Part shown: positions 7,165 through 14,145 of the stretch, piece by piece
How positions within the stretch are numbered: the stretch's first letter is position 1
Layout of the letters: each line of letters starts with the position of its first letter
Source: JBCBSS01 sp039819065
Lineage (GTDB): Bacteria; Bacteroidota; Bacteroidia; Cytophagales; Cyclobacteriaceae
Length of the DNA stretch: 16,931 nt
Assembly: GCA_039819065.1 (NCBI GenBank)
Contig: JBCBSS010000163.1
Coordinates: 1-16,931, forward strand
Direction of reading: 5' to 3'
Made by a program: the position numbers and the translations under genes
The notes under the pieces: model-generated
The model's database searches: none
What the model saw: the letters and a program-made list of their open reading frames with translations, nothing else
What the model was told of the DNA's origin: nothing

Positions 7165-8970
7165 TTAGTCTGTTTCATTAATTATAGATGTGTCGTCCGT
7201 GGTTAACGATACCATTTCTCTGAAGGTATTATTGTGTACCACCAACTCATTGTAGGTGCCATTGGCTTCGATCATGCCACTATCCAACACGAATACCTCA
7301 TCGGCTCGCGTAAGATTCTTGACACGATGAGTGACCAAAATGGTGGTCATGCCATGTCGTTTAGTAAAGGTCGTCAACCGGTCAATGAGCTTGGTTTCAG
7401 TATAGAGGTCTAGGTTAGAAGTGGCCTCGTCCAGAATCAAAATACGAGGCTTCCGGATTAGCGCTCTGGCAATGGCAAACCGTTGCCGTTGACCTCCCGA
7501 TAGACTAGAGCCCCATTCGGATATCGGTGTTTGAAAGCCTTCTGGAAAAGACGCTATTAACTCGCCGAGCTGAGCCGTTTCAATGACATCATTCATGTCC
7601 TCTTCAGTAATACCGCTTAATCCTAAAGTGAGGTTTTCCCATACCGTACCTCTTATCAATTGCACCTCTTGCCATACCGTGGCGATTTGCCTCCTGAAGT
7701 CTATTAGAGGCACATCTTCAAACGCTTTGCCATCGAATAGAATGTTACCTTGGTTTGGGCTTTCGAATCTACTTAACAAACGTAGCAAAGTGGTCTTGCC
7801 CGACCCACTCGTTCCTACAAGACCGTAGAATCGCCCACTTGCTATCCTTAGGTTAATGCCCTGAAGAATAGCCTGTTCTGGCTTATAAGAGAAGGAGATA
7901 TCCTGCAATGAGATATTGCCTCGGAGAGGAACCTTAATCGGTGGCGGAGATTTGTAGGCCATGGCCGGGTCTTGCTCCGGTATGGTGTCAAGGTACTCGA
8001 AGACACGGTTTAGGTTCACGGCCGAATGCTGGAAGCTTGTAAACAAATTGACCATCATTGAAAACGGCCCGTACATGTATCCGATGTAAGCTGTAAACGC
8101 GACAAAATCTCCTAGGGTCATTTCACTCTGAATGATGTACTTCCAACCCAACCATGTGAACAAAGTAGTATTCAAAGCGGCCAGTAAACGGTCCGAGATG
8201 CCCAAGGCAGAATTGACCGTATGCGCTCTCAAATGTGCTTTTAGTGCCTTCTGCTGGATGGAAGCACCACGCTTGTAGTTGTAATGCTCCAGACCAAGCC
8301 CTTTGAAAGTACGTATTTGGTTAAGCACCTCCACTTGCAACGCATCGAAATCCGCTTGCGCCTCAGCTACATGCTGCCAACTGCTGCGCAGGTATTTGCC
8401 TGATAGAAAAGTGATCAGACCAGTAATGGGTATGGCCAAAATGGCTACTAGCGCTAGCTTCCAGTGTAGAAAAAATAGGAAGGGAGGCACCAGCAGCAGA
8501 AAGATACCCTGCCCGAAAAACACCTGTACGGCATTGACAATGGCATTCAGTGCATTTTGCCCATCCATAAAGCGGCTTTTGACCTCTCCAACCTGATGTC
8601 GCACAAAGAAGGAGGTAGGCAAGTGCTGCAAATGATTGAAGAAGAACAAGTTGAATACGCCATTCAGCTTGGTGCTGATATAGGAGGTATAATACCCCAA
8701 GGCGGTATCAGCTAAAGTAGAGGCTACAGTGACAGCTAGAATGCCAAACACAATCACTTCCATTAAAGTGATACTGCCAGTTGGATATACCGAATCGAAA
8801 AGCAACTTACTCAGAAACGGTGTCACAATAGCAAACAGCCCTATCACTGGCCCCAGTATGATACCTTTTCCTATCAGGTGCCAATAAGGCTTAATGAGCT
8901 TGATCAGTCTGAGAAAGTAACCGAAAGACTCTTTGAGGCCTACATTTTTTCTATGCTGTTGGTCGTTCAC
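7165..8970 (-). CDS. ABC exporter, fused permease and ATPase (peptide/bacteriocin-exporter type)
   Basis: 601 residues. The membrane domain (about 28-325) has the six helices of type-I exporters; the nucleotide-binding domain (about 350-590) is complete: Walker A GTSGSGKT (386-393), Q-loop Gln434, signature LSGGQRQR (490-497), Walker B ILILDEATSNLD (510-521) and H-loop VTHR with His548. It has the layout of exporters that move peptides, lipids or drugs out of the cell, and works as a homodimer. It has no N-terminal C39 cysteine protease domain, so it would not itself trim a double-glycine leader. The start is GTG (8968-8970), because an in-frame TAA lies two codons upstream and no ATG is near. 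Directly downstream is the minimal HlyD-like gene, which points to peptide or small-molecule export. The substrate is unknown; the 55-residue peptide upstream on the same strand is one candidate. Confidence 0.92.
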   Translation of the reverse strand: MNDQQHRKNVGLKESFGYFLRLIKLIKPYWHLIGKGIILGPVIGLFAIVTPFLSKLLFDSVYPTGSITLMEVIVFGILAVTVASTLADTALGYYTSYISTKLNGVFNLFFFNHLQHLPTSFFVRHQVGEVKSRFMDGQNALNAIVNAVQVFFGQGIFLLLVPPFLFFLHWKLALVAILAIPITGLITFLSGKYLRSSWQHVAEAQADFDALQVEVLNQIRTFKGLGLEHYNYKRGASIQQKALKAHLRAHTVNSALGISDRLLAALNTTLFTWLGWKYIIQSEMTLGDFVAFTAYIGYMYGPFSMMVNLFTSFQHSAVNLNRVFEYLDTIPEQDPAMAYKSPPPIKVPLRGNISLQDISFSYKPEQAILQGINLRIASGRFYGLVGTSGSGKTTLLRLLSRFESPNQGNILFDGKAFEDVPLIDFRRQIATVWQEVQLIRGTVWENLTLGLSGITEEDMNDVIETAQLGELIASFPEGFQTPISEWGSSLSGGQRQRFAIARALIRKPRILILDEATSNLDLYTETKLIDRLTTFTKRHGMTTILVTHRVKNLTRADEVFVLDSGMIEANGTYNELVVHNNTFREMVSLTTDDTSIINETD

Positions 8971-9471
8971 GTTTTAGACCCTTGGTTATATTTTGGTTTT
9001 AATATGTAGTCAGGTCAAAAGACCTGACGGTTTGAGTGCTTTAGTATCAGAAGCCGGGTGGAAACACCCGGCTTGCACGACTTGTGTTAATTGTCATTTC
9101 GACGTTAGGAGAAATCACCGCCGGCTGTAAACCTGATCGTAGCGTCCGCTACGATCCACATCCCCACATCCTCCTAGAACCGCACAAGTGCAAAACATCT
9201 TCAGTTTGTGTGATCCCATTTTATCTGTTTTAGTTGAGTGTTCCCGGGTGTTTCCACCCGACTTACACACCGCATTGTTCTTTAGTGCCTTTGAGATTCT
9301 GTTGACCTTCACTACAACGTGTCATCTCAACAAGTCAGGATCTATCTCTTTCCAAGTGTTGTACCTTGACCGGAGAGAGATCCCGACTTGTCGGGATGAC
9401 TGCCTTTTGACATTGCCTCTTTTATGATAGACCGCAACCTTCTCGTCTGCCGTAGCAACTGCGAAGGCAGA
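8971..9471. repeat. Repeat-filled gap with at least seven palindromic units, no gene seen
   Basis: The 500-base gap separates the exporter from the DUF1611 gene. It holds a hairpin GTCAGGTC-AAAA-GACCTGAC (9009-9028); AAGCCGGGTG-GAAA-CACCCGGCTT (9051-9074), with a GNRA-type loop; a GTCATTTCGA...GAGAAATC half-element (9093-9116); GATCGTAGC-GTCC-GCTACGATC (9135-9156); an inverted second copy of the GAAA hairpin (9244-9264, 20 of 21 bases); an imperfect 80-base inverted repeat (9321-9400) whose right half contains ATCCCGAC-TT-GTCGGGAT; and TCTGCC/GGCAGA (9446-9471) ending just before the DUF1611 stop. Such a run could stop or stabilise transcripts from both directions, so the exporter may have its own promoter. 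Confidence 0.8.
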
Positions 9472-11313
9472 TCACACTGGCTTCGTCTCCAATACGCGAT
9501 CCACTCGGAGCTGCTTCACTATTGTAGTGGCTAGTGCTTCTATTTCTTCCGGAACAGAAAAGACCTTGATGCCGGTTAGCTTTTCTACCTTGGCTTTAGC
9601 CTGTTCGATCATCTCATCTCTCACTTCCATGAAATAGGTCTCTGTCCAACGTGAACCCTGTATCTTTCTACCGCCCATGATGGCAAACGCCAAGACTTTA
9701 GATCTCAGGTTTCGCTTTTCCCGGAGCTCCTCAAGGTATTCGAGGGTTTTTGTGATGGTCTCCATCGACGTATCAACCGACATGGTCAGAATGATATAAT
9801 TCGGCTGAAATTGGTGGTAGATCTTGGTAGAAGCGTTGCCCTTCTTTGTCTTGCCAGGAGGAGAATAAATCATAGAATTCTGGCCTCCGGTGAGCATAAG
9901 ATCGCTTTTGGCCTCCAGCTCTTCCTGAAGCATACGGTGCATGGCCAGGCGATGCATTTCATCTTCATCCTCAGCACGGGAGAACCCAACATCTGCACCC
10001 ACTAAAGTGCCCGTAGGTTCTGTGGCAAAATGCGAAACAGTCAGCTTATCTTTTAATGCTTCACGCAAGTAGATCTGCGTGGTAAACTTACCCTGTACCG
10101 TATCTGTGCCGAAAATGCCTAATGTCTTTCGAGGCCTAAAAGCTCGGTATTTATCAACATCATCTTTAGTGATGTTGAAATCCTGCACATGAACCTTATA
10201 GAAATGACTGGTATCCTCGGTGCCATCGAATATGTCGGTGTATTTCAGTACATCATCGTACAAAGCAATCACAGGCATTTTTTCAGCTTTAGCCCGTTGC
10301 ATTAGACGTTTCAAGAACCTGACCTCTGACTCGAAGTTCAACGAGCAGGTGAGTACTAAAGCATCAAAATCCAAATGGTCAATGGCTTCGATATCATTGA
10401 CTACAGGAATAGAAGTCTTTTCAGCATAGATGTAATCAGAGGCATCTTTCAATTCTACCGTATCGTCAAATACGACGGCCAGTTTGAAAGATAGATTGTC
10501 ATGGAATCGTAATAAGCTGTAAGCCTCTTTGTTGTATTTGAAAATAGCCACCTTCTTATCCTTTAGTACCGCTTCCAGTTCATCTTTTTTGAAAATGGCA
10601 TTGCTCTTATTTACATGGTCAAAGTCTATGCTGATGTTCTCTTTGATATCCCATACATCTCCAAGCTGTTCCGATAGTTTGGTATAGTCATACTTGGCAT
10701 GAACTCGCATATTGTTCATGGTCAGCATGGGGAGGCCGAAGTCTGGTGTTCTAAAGTGTAAAGGAGGTTCTTGCGCATTTGGAACTTGAAAGACATGATC
10801 TGATTCTGGGTGTAGCAAGAAGTATTGGCCATAAATGTAGAGACCACCTTTTTCATAAAGGGTAGGTTCTAATTTGACATGTCTCAGTTCTTCCAATGTC
10901 AAGTCGTCTTTGCCTGCCCTTGTTTTATACACTTCAAGCATTGGCTCCTCCCTGGGTTTTTCAGTAGTAACATAAGCAAAGAAGTGAAGGAACGGATCCA
11001 CAGGGAACACACTGATCACTTCTTTCTTTTTTAGCGTCACTTGGCTCATGGTGCTTTCGTATTGTGCCAGAAAGGATTCTTGTGCTCCTGGCCACTGGGT
11101 AGGATCTTCGTGCATGAAGATGTAATCGCTGCCAGAAAACAGCTCAAACAAAGCCGCTGCTTCTTTATCCTGCTCCAGGTCAATGTTGGCTTCAGCGAAT
11201 TTGATCATGGCGTACATCCAGCAGTTTGCTTCTGCCATCCAGGCTTCACTGTAGAAATCGTACCCCCAGGTAGAATAGAATAGCTTAGGTAATATCGGTT
11301 TAGTCGCTAGCAT
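9472..11313 (-). CDS. Multidomain protein with C-terminal DUF1611-type P-loop domain
   Basis: 613 residues from the ATG at 11313. The frame stays open to 11508, but that part overlaps the GH57 gene and starts poorly, so the ATG after a CTAACGAAACTAAA leader is chosen. Cytosolic. Residues 1-45 (YSTWGYDF...W...CWMY) show Trp16, Trp25, Trp32 in a spacing that recalls the C-terminal helical domain of GH57/DUF1957 enzymes. Residues about 50-245 are unrecognised. Residues about 250-390 look like a Rossmann-type domain (KKVAIFKYN... FDALVLTCSLN). Residues 395-605 match DUF1611: P-loop GTDTVQGKFTT (402-412), ATEPTGTLVGAD (430-441), MLTGGQNSMIYSP (473-485). DUF1611 includes DgcN, a D-glutamate N-acetyltransferase, but its ATPase-like fold is also used elsewhere. 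It lies 122 bases downstream of the GH57 gene on the same strand. The substrate is unknown. Confidence 0.75.
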   Translation of the reverse strand: MLATKPILPKLFYSTWGYDFYSEAWMAEANCWMYAMIKFAEANIDLEQDKEAAALFELFSGSDYIFMHEDPTQWPGAQESFLAQYESTMSQVTLKKKEVISVFPVDPFLHFFAYVTTEKPREEPMLEVYKTRAGKDDLTLEELRHVKLEPTLYEKGGLYIYGQYFLLHPESDHVFQVPNAQEPPLHFRTPDFGLPMLTMNNMRVHAKYDYTKLSEQLGDVWDIKENISIDFDHVNKSNAIFKKDELEAVLKDKKVAIFKYNKEAYSLLRFHDNLSFKLAVVFDDTVELKDASDYIYAEKTSIPVVNDIEAIDHLDFDALVLTCSLNFESEVRFLKRLMQRAKAEKMPVIALYDDVLKYTDIFDGTEDTSHFYKVHVQDFNITKDDVDKYRAFRPRKTLGIFGTDTVQGKFTTQIYLREALKDKLTVSHFATEPTGTLVGADVGFSRAEDEDEMHRLAMHRMLQEELEAKSDLMLTGGQNSMIYSPPGKTKKGNASTKIYHQFQPNYIILTMSVDTSMETITKTLEYLEELREKRNLRSKVLAFAIMGGRKIQGSRWTETYFMEVRDEMIEQAKAKVEKLTGIKVFSVPEEIEALATTIVKQLRVDRVLETKPV

Positions 11314-11435
11314 TTTAGTTTCGTTAGGTTTAGTTGGCGTATAGGGTTCGGTGCTTGAGTTAAGCTTGTTTTCTAAATTCAGCCCCGACAGCGGGGAACA
11401 CAAATAGCGCTTGACTCTACGGCAGAAGTGCCGCA
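11314..11435. other. Intercistronic spacer with two small hairpins
   Basis: Between the GH57 stop and the DUF1611 start. CCCCG-ACAG-CGGGG (11383-11396) and CGGCA-GAAG-TGCCG (11420-11433) each form a five-base stem; the second lies immediately after the GH57 stop codon. They look like short REP units or mRNA-processing stems, and neither has a T-run on the coding strand, so read-through is plausible. Confidence 0.5.
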
Positions 11436-12620
11436 TTACATGTACACTTCTTCTTTTTCGAATTGATACTGCATGAGCAGGGACAGCCATTCTACGCCCT
11501 CGTGCCACCAGTGTCCAAACAATTCTGTATCGAAGGCTACAATGAAGGTTTTACCATCATTGCTGAAGCCACGATTGTCTTCCAGTATCTTGTCAAATGC
11601 CACGATGTGTTCTCTTAGTTTGCGAGAAGCTGCATTCCTGTCATACAACGTCTTGAAGCCCAGGTCGATGTCTTGGCCGGTGATGGCAAAGTACTTGTAG
11701 CCTGTCCAGGCATTTCTGGCTTTACCGGTATGAACTTCCACACCAATGTGTTTGAAATACTCAGGTTCCATATCCAGACCAACATCCCTGAAGAACTCTC
11801 TGTAAGGCCCATCAGAAGGGAAGGTAGTATCCGGTGCTTTCCATAGGTACATGGAGAGGCGATAATCATGGGCATAAATGTCAAGGTTATTGTGTCGATA
11901 GATGCCACTTTTGTCAGTACCAGTATAAGCACCGATACCTGGAACGGTGAGGGCGGTTGCACCGATGCCATGTTTCTCCATATATGCTTCAGTTCCTGGG
12001 AAGTAGGCACATTCTGGCATCCAAAAGCCATCGGGCTTTCTATCAAAAGTCTTTTCAAATTCCTCAACACCACGTTTGATCAAATGATCTACGGTCTTGC
12101 CTTCGAAGAAAGGTATGAAGTTATGGTAAGGGCATGAGGTCCATACATCTATACCCTTGGATTTACGCTGGAACAAGTCTTTGAGGTAGGAGGCGATATT
12201 TCTGCTTTCCCAGAATACCCTGCTCTCTTGTACACGTCTCAAATAGAAATGGGCCATATCGTGAACCAATCTGAGTTGTTCATCCGATATATCCACTTTG
12301 TTTTTAAGAAAGCGATTGTACTCGTGGGCGCTTGAGGTGCGTTCTACTTCGTAAGTCCCAATCTTTTCCATTACATCCAGGTAGTCCAAATACCTTTGTT
12401 TGCCCTCCACCAGTTGGTTAAACAAGCAAGGTGTCATGGAGAAGATCATCTTTTTGCCTCCTTCTACCGCTGGATTCCAGCTTTCGAACGCCTTGAACAA
12501 TGGAATATAGGTTTCGGTAATGGCTTCGAACAACCAGTTTTCCTTTTCCTGAAATATAGGCCCATCATTCAGCACATAGGGCATATGGGTGTTGAGAATA
12601 AATATTACTTCCTTATTCAT
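11436..12620 (-). CDS. Short GH57-family protein (alpha-glucanotransferase/branching-enzyme-like)
   Basis: 394 residues, cytosolic. It has the GH57 beta/alpha barrel: NTHMPYVLNDG (10-20) as conserved region 1, DGFWMPECAYFPG (197-209) with the nucleophile position Glu203, and VAFDTELFGHWWHEG (361-375) with the acid/base position Asp364. Both catalytic residues are thus present. GH57 enzymes cleave or transfer alpha-glucans (amylase, 4-alpha-glucanotransferase, 1,4-alpha-glucan branching). Branching enzymes of this family usually exceed 500 residues with a C-terminal helical domain; this protein stops about 20 residues after the Asp motif, so that domain is missing or is supplied by the next gene. 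It lies 84 bases downstream of the 55-codon gene and upstream of the DUF1611 gene on the same strand. Glycogen metabolism is the conservative reading; action on a peptide-linked sugar is speculation. Confidence 0.85.
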   Translation of the reverse strand: MNKEVIFILNTHMPYVLNDGPIFQEKENWLFEAITETYIPLFKAFESWNPAVEGGKKMIFSMTPCLFNQLVEGKQRYLDYLDVMEKIGTYEVERTSSAHEYNRFLKNKVDISDEQLRLVHDMAHFYLRRVQESRVFWESRNIASYLKDLFQRKSKGIDVWTSCPYHNFIPFFEGKTVDHLIKRGVEEFEKTFDRKPDGFWMPECAYFPGTEAYMEKHGIGATALTVPGIGAYTGTDKSGIYRHNNLDIYAHDYRLSMYLWKAPDTTFPSDGPYREFFRDVGLDMEPEYFKHIGVEVHTGKARNAWTGYKYFAITGQDIDLGFKTLYDRNAASRKLREHIVAFDKILEDNRGFSNDGKTFIVAFDTELFGHWWHEGVEWLSLLMQYQFEKEEVYM

Positions 12621-12641
12621 AAGTTTGGTTAGCTAAGACAC

Positions 12642-12672
12642 GAAATCCCGAACAACTGGTGTCCGGGATTTC
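12642..12672. terminator. Stem-loop between the small peptide gene and GH57
   Basis: GAAATCCCG (12642-12650) pairs perfectly with CGGGATTTC (12664-12672), with a 13-base loop. On the minus strand, where the flanking genes are read, no T-run follows, so it would be a partial terminator or an RNA-stabilising stem. This would let the peptide be made in excess over the downstream enzymes. Confidence 0.6.
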
Positions 12673-12704
12673 TATTAAATTTTACTAGATAGCAGTTAGG
12701 ACGA

Positions 12705-12872
12705 TTAATCCTCAGGATATCTATCCTCGCAAAACGGCGAAGAATCCTCGCTACAAATAGAAGGACTAGCCCAGCTTGGGCTTACATTTGATGGAGACCA
12801 GTTGCTTTCAGCTAAAGCATCAGGCTTGATGTGGTCCATCATTGACTTGATGTTTTTTGATGAATACTTCAT
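12705..12872 (-). CDS. 55-residue Ser/Pro-rich peptide, possible RiPP precursor
   Basis: A short gene of 55 codons plus TAA. It starts MKYSSKNIKSMMDHIKPDAL: a basic, Lys-rich leader-like half (1-23) without hydrophobic core or GG site. The second half has three exact five-residue repeats, SPSNV-SPSWA-SPSIC (26-40), then SEDSSPFCED (41-50) and RYPED. It has 13 Ser, 6 Pro, two Trp (25, 34) and two Cys (40, 48). The serines of the repeats use TCN in some units and AGY in others, so the pattern is kept at protein level, which argues for real translation. The ATG follows a very A-rich leader (AAAAAAACAAC), usual for this phylum, and a plausible promoter lies upstream. GH57 and DUF1611 genes follow on the same strand. 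No family is recognised. Alternatives are a small structural or regulatory protein. Confidence 0.7.
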   Translation of the reverse strand: MKYSSKNIKSMMDHIKPDALAESNWSPSNVSPSWASPSICSEDSSPFCEDRYPED

Positions 12873-12911
12873 GTTGTTTTTTTAATTGTTTTTAGATTTT
12901 TTTAAGCAATA

Positions 12912-12943
12912 CGAATGTAACTTTTCAAACCTTAATTAGCAAC
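12912..12943 (-). promoter_or_regulatory. Candidate Bacteroidota-type promoter for the peptide operon
   Basis: Read on the minus strand, GTTG (12940-12943) and, 20 bases further on, TACATTCG (12912-12919) approximate the -33 TTTG and -7 TAnnTTTG elements of the phylum's housekeeping sigma factor, with one mismatch in each. Transcription would begin near 12905 and leave a leader of about 32 bases. Confidence 0.4.
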
Positions 12944-13401
12944 TTGCCATGAGGCTGAAAAATACCAGGGATCAAACATTTACTTGAATCAGACTGGTCA
13001 TTCTTTTGATAATCAAATAGTTAAAAATCATAAGATATATAGTCAAAATGTCAAATAAATTTTACTAATAAATCAATTTACTAAGGAGATATCTCGCTGT
13101 GCTAAGAACGGCCGAACACACTCGATTGGTGTGTGGTAACAGTCGAGTTGCAGTAGGAGTCCATTGATTGACAATACAAGCGATAATTTAATCTATATAT
13201 AATGCAATAAATTGCCTACGCAGAATAAGCGGTTATTTGAAAATACTAATAGGGTATTGAAGTTTGATGAGGGGGTAGGTAATAACGTAGCCCAGTGCGT
13301 GTTTGGAATTACCATAATGGCATTGGCTATGCCTGTAATTTGATAATACGTTTTAAATGTTTGAGAGAGCTTATTAGATATAGTCATAACCAACTTAGAA
13401 C
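12944..13401. other. Gene-free A/T-rich stretch
   Basis: No convincing gene on either strand. The part 12960-13080 is strongly A/T-rich. At 13116-13134 there is ACACAC-TCGATTG-GTGTGT, and an overlapping pair ACTCGA (13120-13125) / TCGAGT (13142-13147) offers an alternative fold. A 66-codon minus-strand frame (13193-13393) has no recognisable composition and is not called. Confidence 0.4.
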
Positions 13402-13539
13402 GTCATTCTGCCAAGAATCTTATTGGCTATGAAATCTGGCTGGCTGATTCGAAACATACCTAATAATCGTGCTAATCAAAAAATGGTGGAGTCTAAGATG
13501 GACTTTGACAACTTGCCAATAGGTTTCTTCCAGAATGAC
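13402..13539. repeat. MITE-like element with about 25-base terminal inverted repeats (138 bp)
   Basis: GTCATTCTG (13402-13410) and CAGAATGAC (13531-13539) match perfectly, and the next 15 or so bases inward (AAGAATCTTATTGGC against the complement of GCCAATAGGTTTCTT) agree in 13 of 15. Total length is 138 bases. A 70-codon plus-strand frame begins inside it and is probably fortuitous. GTCATTCTG ends are typical of dispersed Bacteroidota repeats. Confidence 0.65.
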
Positions 13540-13559
13540 TGCGGAGTGGGGTTACTGCT

Positions 13560-13583
13560 CCTTTTGGTGTTGTCACCAAAAGG
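13560..13583. repeat. Perfect 10-bp hairpin
   Basis: CCTTTTGGTG (13560-13569), TTGT loop, CACCAAAAGG (13574-13583). It lies just outside the 138-bp element. No T-run follows, so it is a REP-like unit and not a clear terminator. Confidence 0.6.
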
Positions 13584-13613
13584 CCAATATGGACTGACTG
13601 ATCTCATCATCAG

Positions 13614-13682
13614 CCGCTCTCAATGTTACTTGTAAAGATCATTGAGGTCATTACTCGTTAGAGACAACTCCATCGAGAGCGG
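13614..13682. repeat. Inverted repeat pair upstream of padR-like gene
   Basis: CCGCTCTC (13614-13621) and GAGAGCGG (13675-13682), perfect over eight bases and 53 bases apart. The role is unknown. It could be the ends of another small repeat or chance. Confidence 0.35.
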
Positions 13683-13744
13683 GTAAATTACATGCACATT
13701 GATGTAACCCAAAAGAGCAGACCACGTTGTACTACTTTATTAAA

Positions 13745-13798
13745 ACTTCAATTAGATAAAAATATTTATTTATATTTACTTCAATTAGATAAAAATAT
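13745..13798. promoter_or_regulatory. Two exact 21-bp direct repeats before the PadR gene (candidate operator)
   Basis: The same 21 bases, beginning ACTTCAATTAGAT and ending AAAAATAT, occur at 13745-13765 and 13778-13798. They start 33 bases apart, close to three turns of the helix. The second copy ends nine bases before the ATG at 13808. Position and phasing suggest a regulator binding site, most simply for autoregulation by the PadR-type protein, and they probably overlap the promoter. Confidence 0.6.
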
Positions 13799-13807
13799 CA
13801 TTTGACA

Positions 13808-14140
13808 ATGAAGAAAAACCGGCTAGGGGAGTTACAGGAACTGATTCTGATGACAGTGATCGTATTACAAGAAGAGGCTTATGGTAATGAAATTCAGCGT
13901 GAGCTCGAAGACCGCCTTGGCGAACGAATGAGTATGGGGGCTATACAAACAGCTTTGAAGCGTATGGAAGAAAAGGGTTTCCTCACTTCCGAGTGGGGTG
14001 AAGCTACCAAGAAAAGAGGCGGGAAGCGTAAGCGAATCTATGCTGCTACACCATATGCCAGAGAAGTATTGGAAGAAATGAAGGAAATCAGGTCGCAATT
14101 GTGGAATGCTATGCCCGGCCTGGGTACTAGCCAAGCCTGA
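13808..14140 (+). CDS. PadR-family transcriptional regulator
   Basis: 110 residues from the ATG at 13808; a TTG two codons upstream is less likely. It is a winged helix-turn-helix protein of the PadR type: LGELQELILMTVIVLQEEAYGNEI for the first helices (the AYG-EI motif is a PadR hallmark), MSMGAIQTALKRMEEKGFL as recognition helix, and a wing around RKRIYAATPYAREVLEE. The short C-terminal helix is the usual dimerisation element. It acts in the cytosol as a repressor. Its stop is five bases before the permease start, so the two are one operon; this pairing recurs in Bacteroidota, where PadR is thought to control the membrane-embedded permease. The upstream direct repeats are the likely operator. 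The inducer is unknown. Confidence 0.9.
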   Translation: MKKNRLGELQELILMTVIVLQEEAYGNEIQRELEDRLGERMSMGAIQTALKRMEEKGFLTSEWGEATKKRGGKRKRIYAATPYAREVLEEMKEIRSQLWNAMPGLGTSQA

Positions 14141-14145
14141 TCAGT

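Noticed and set aside
11314..11508. N-terminal extension of the DUF1611 protein by 65 residues
   Set aside because: It overlaps the GH57 coding end, is Arg-rich and unlike the rest, and covers the spacer hairpins. The ATG at 11313 gives a sound start.
13193..13393. 66-codon minus-strand frame
   Set aside because: Short, no recognisable motif, no clear promoter, and it lies in an A/T-rich gap where chance frames are common.
13423..13635. 70-codon plus-strand frame
   Set aside because: It starts with TTG inside the 138-bp inverted-repeat element and runs through a perfect hairpin. No domain or sensible composition is visible.
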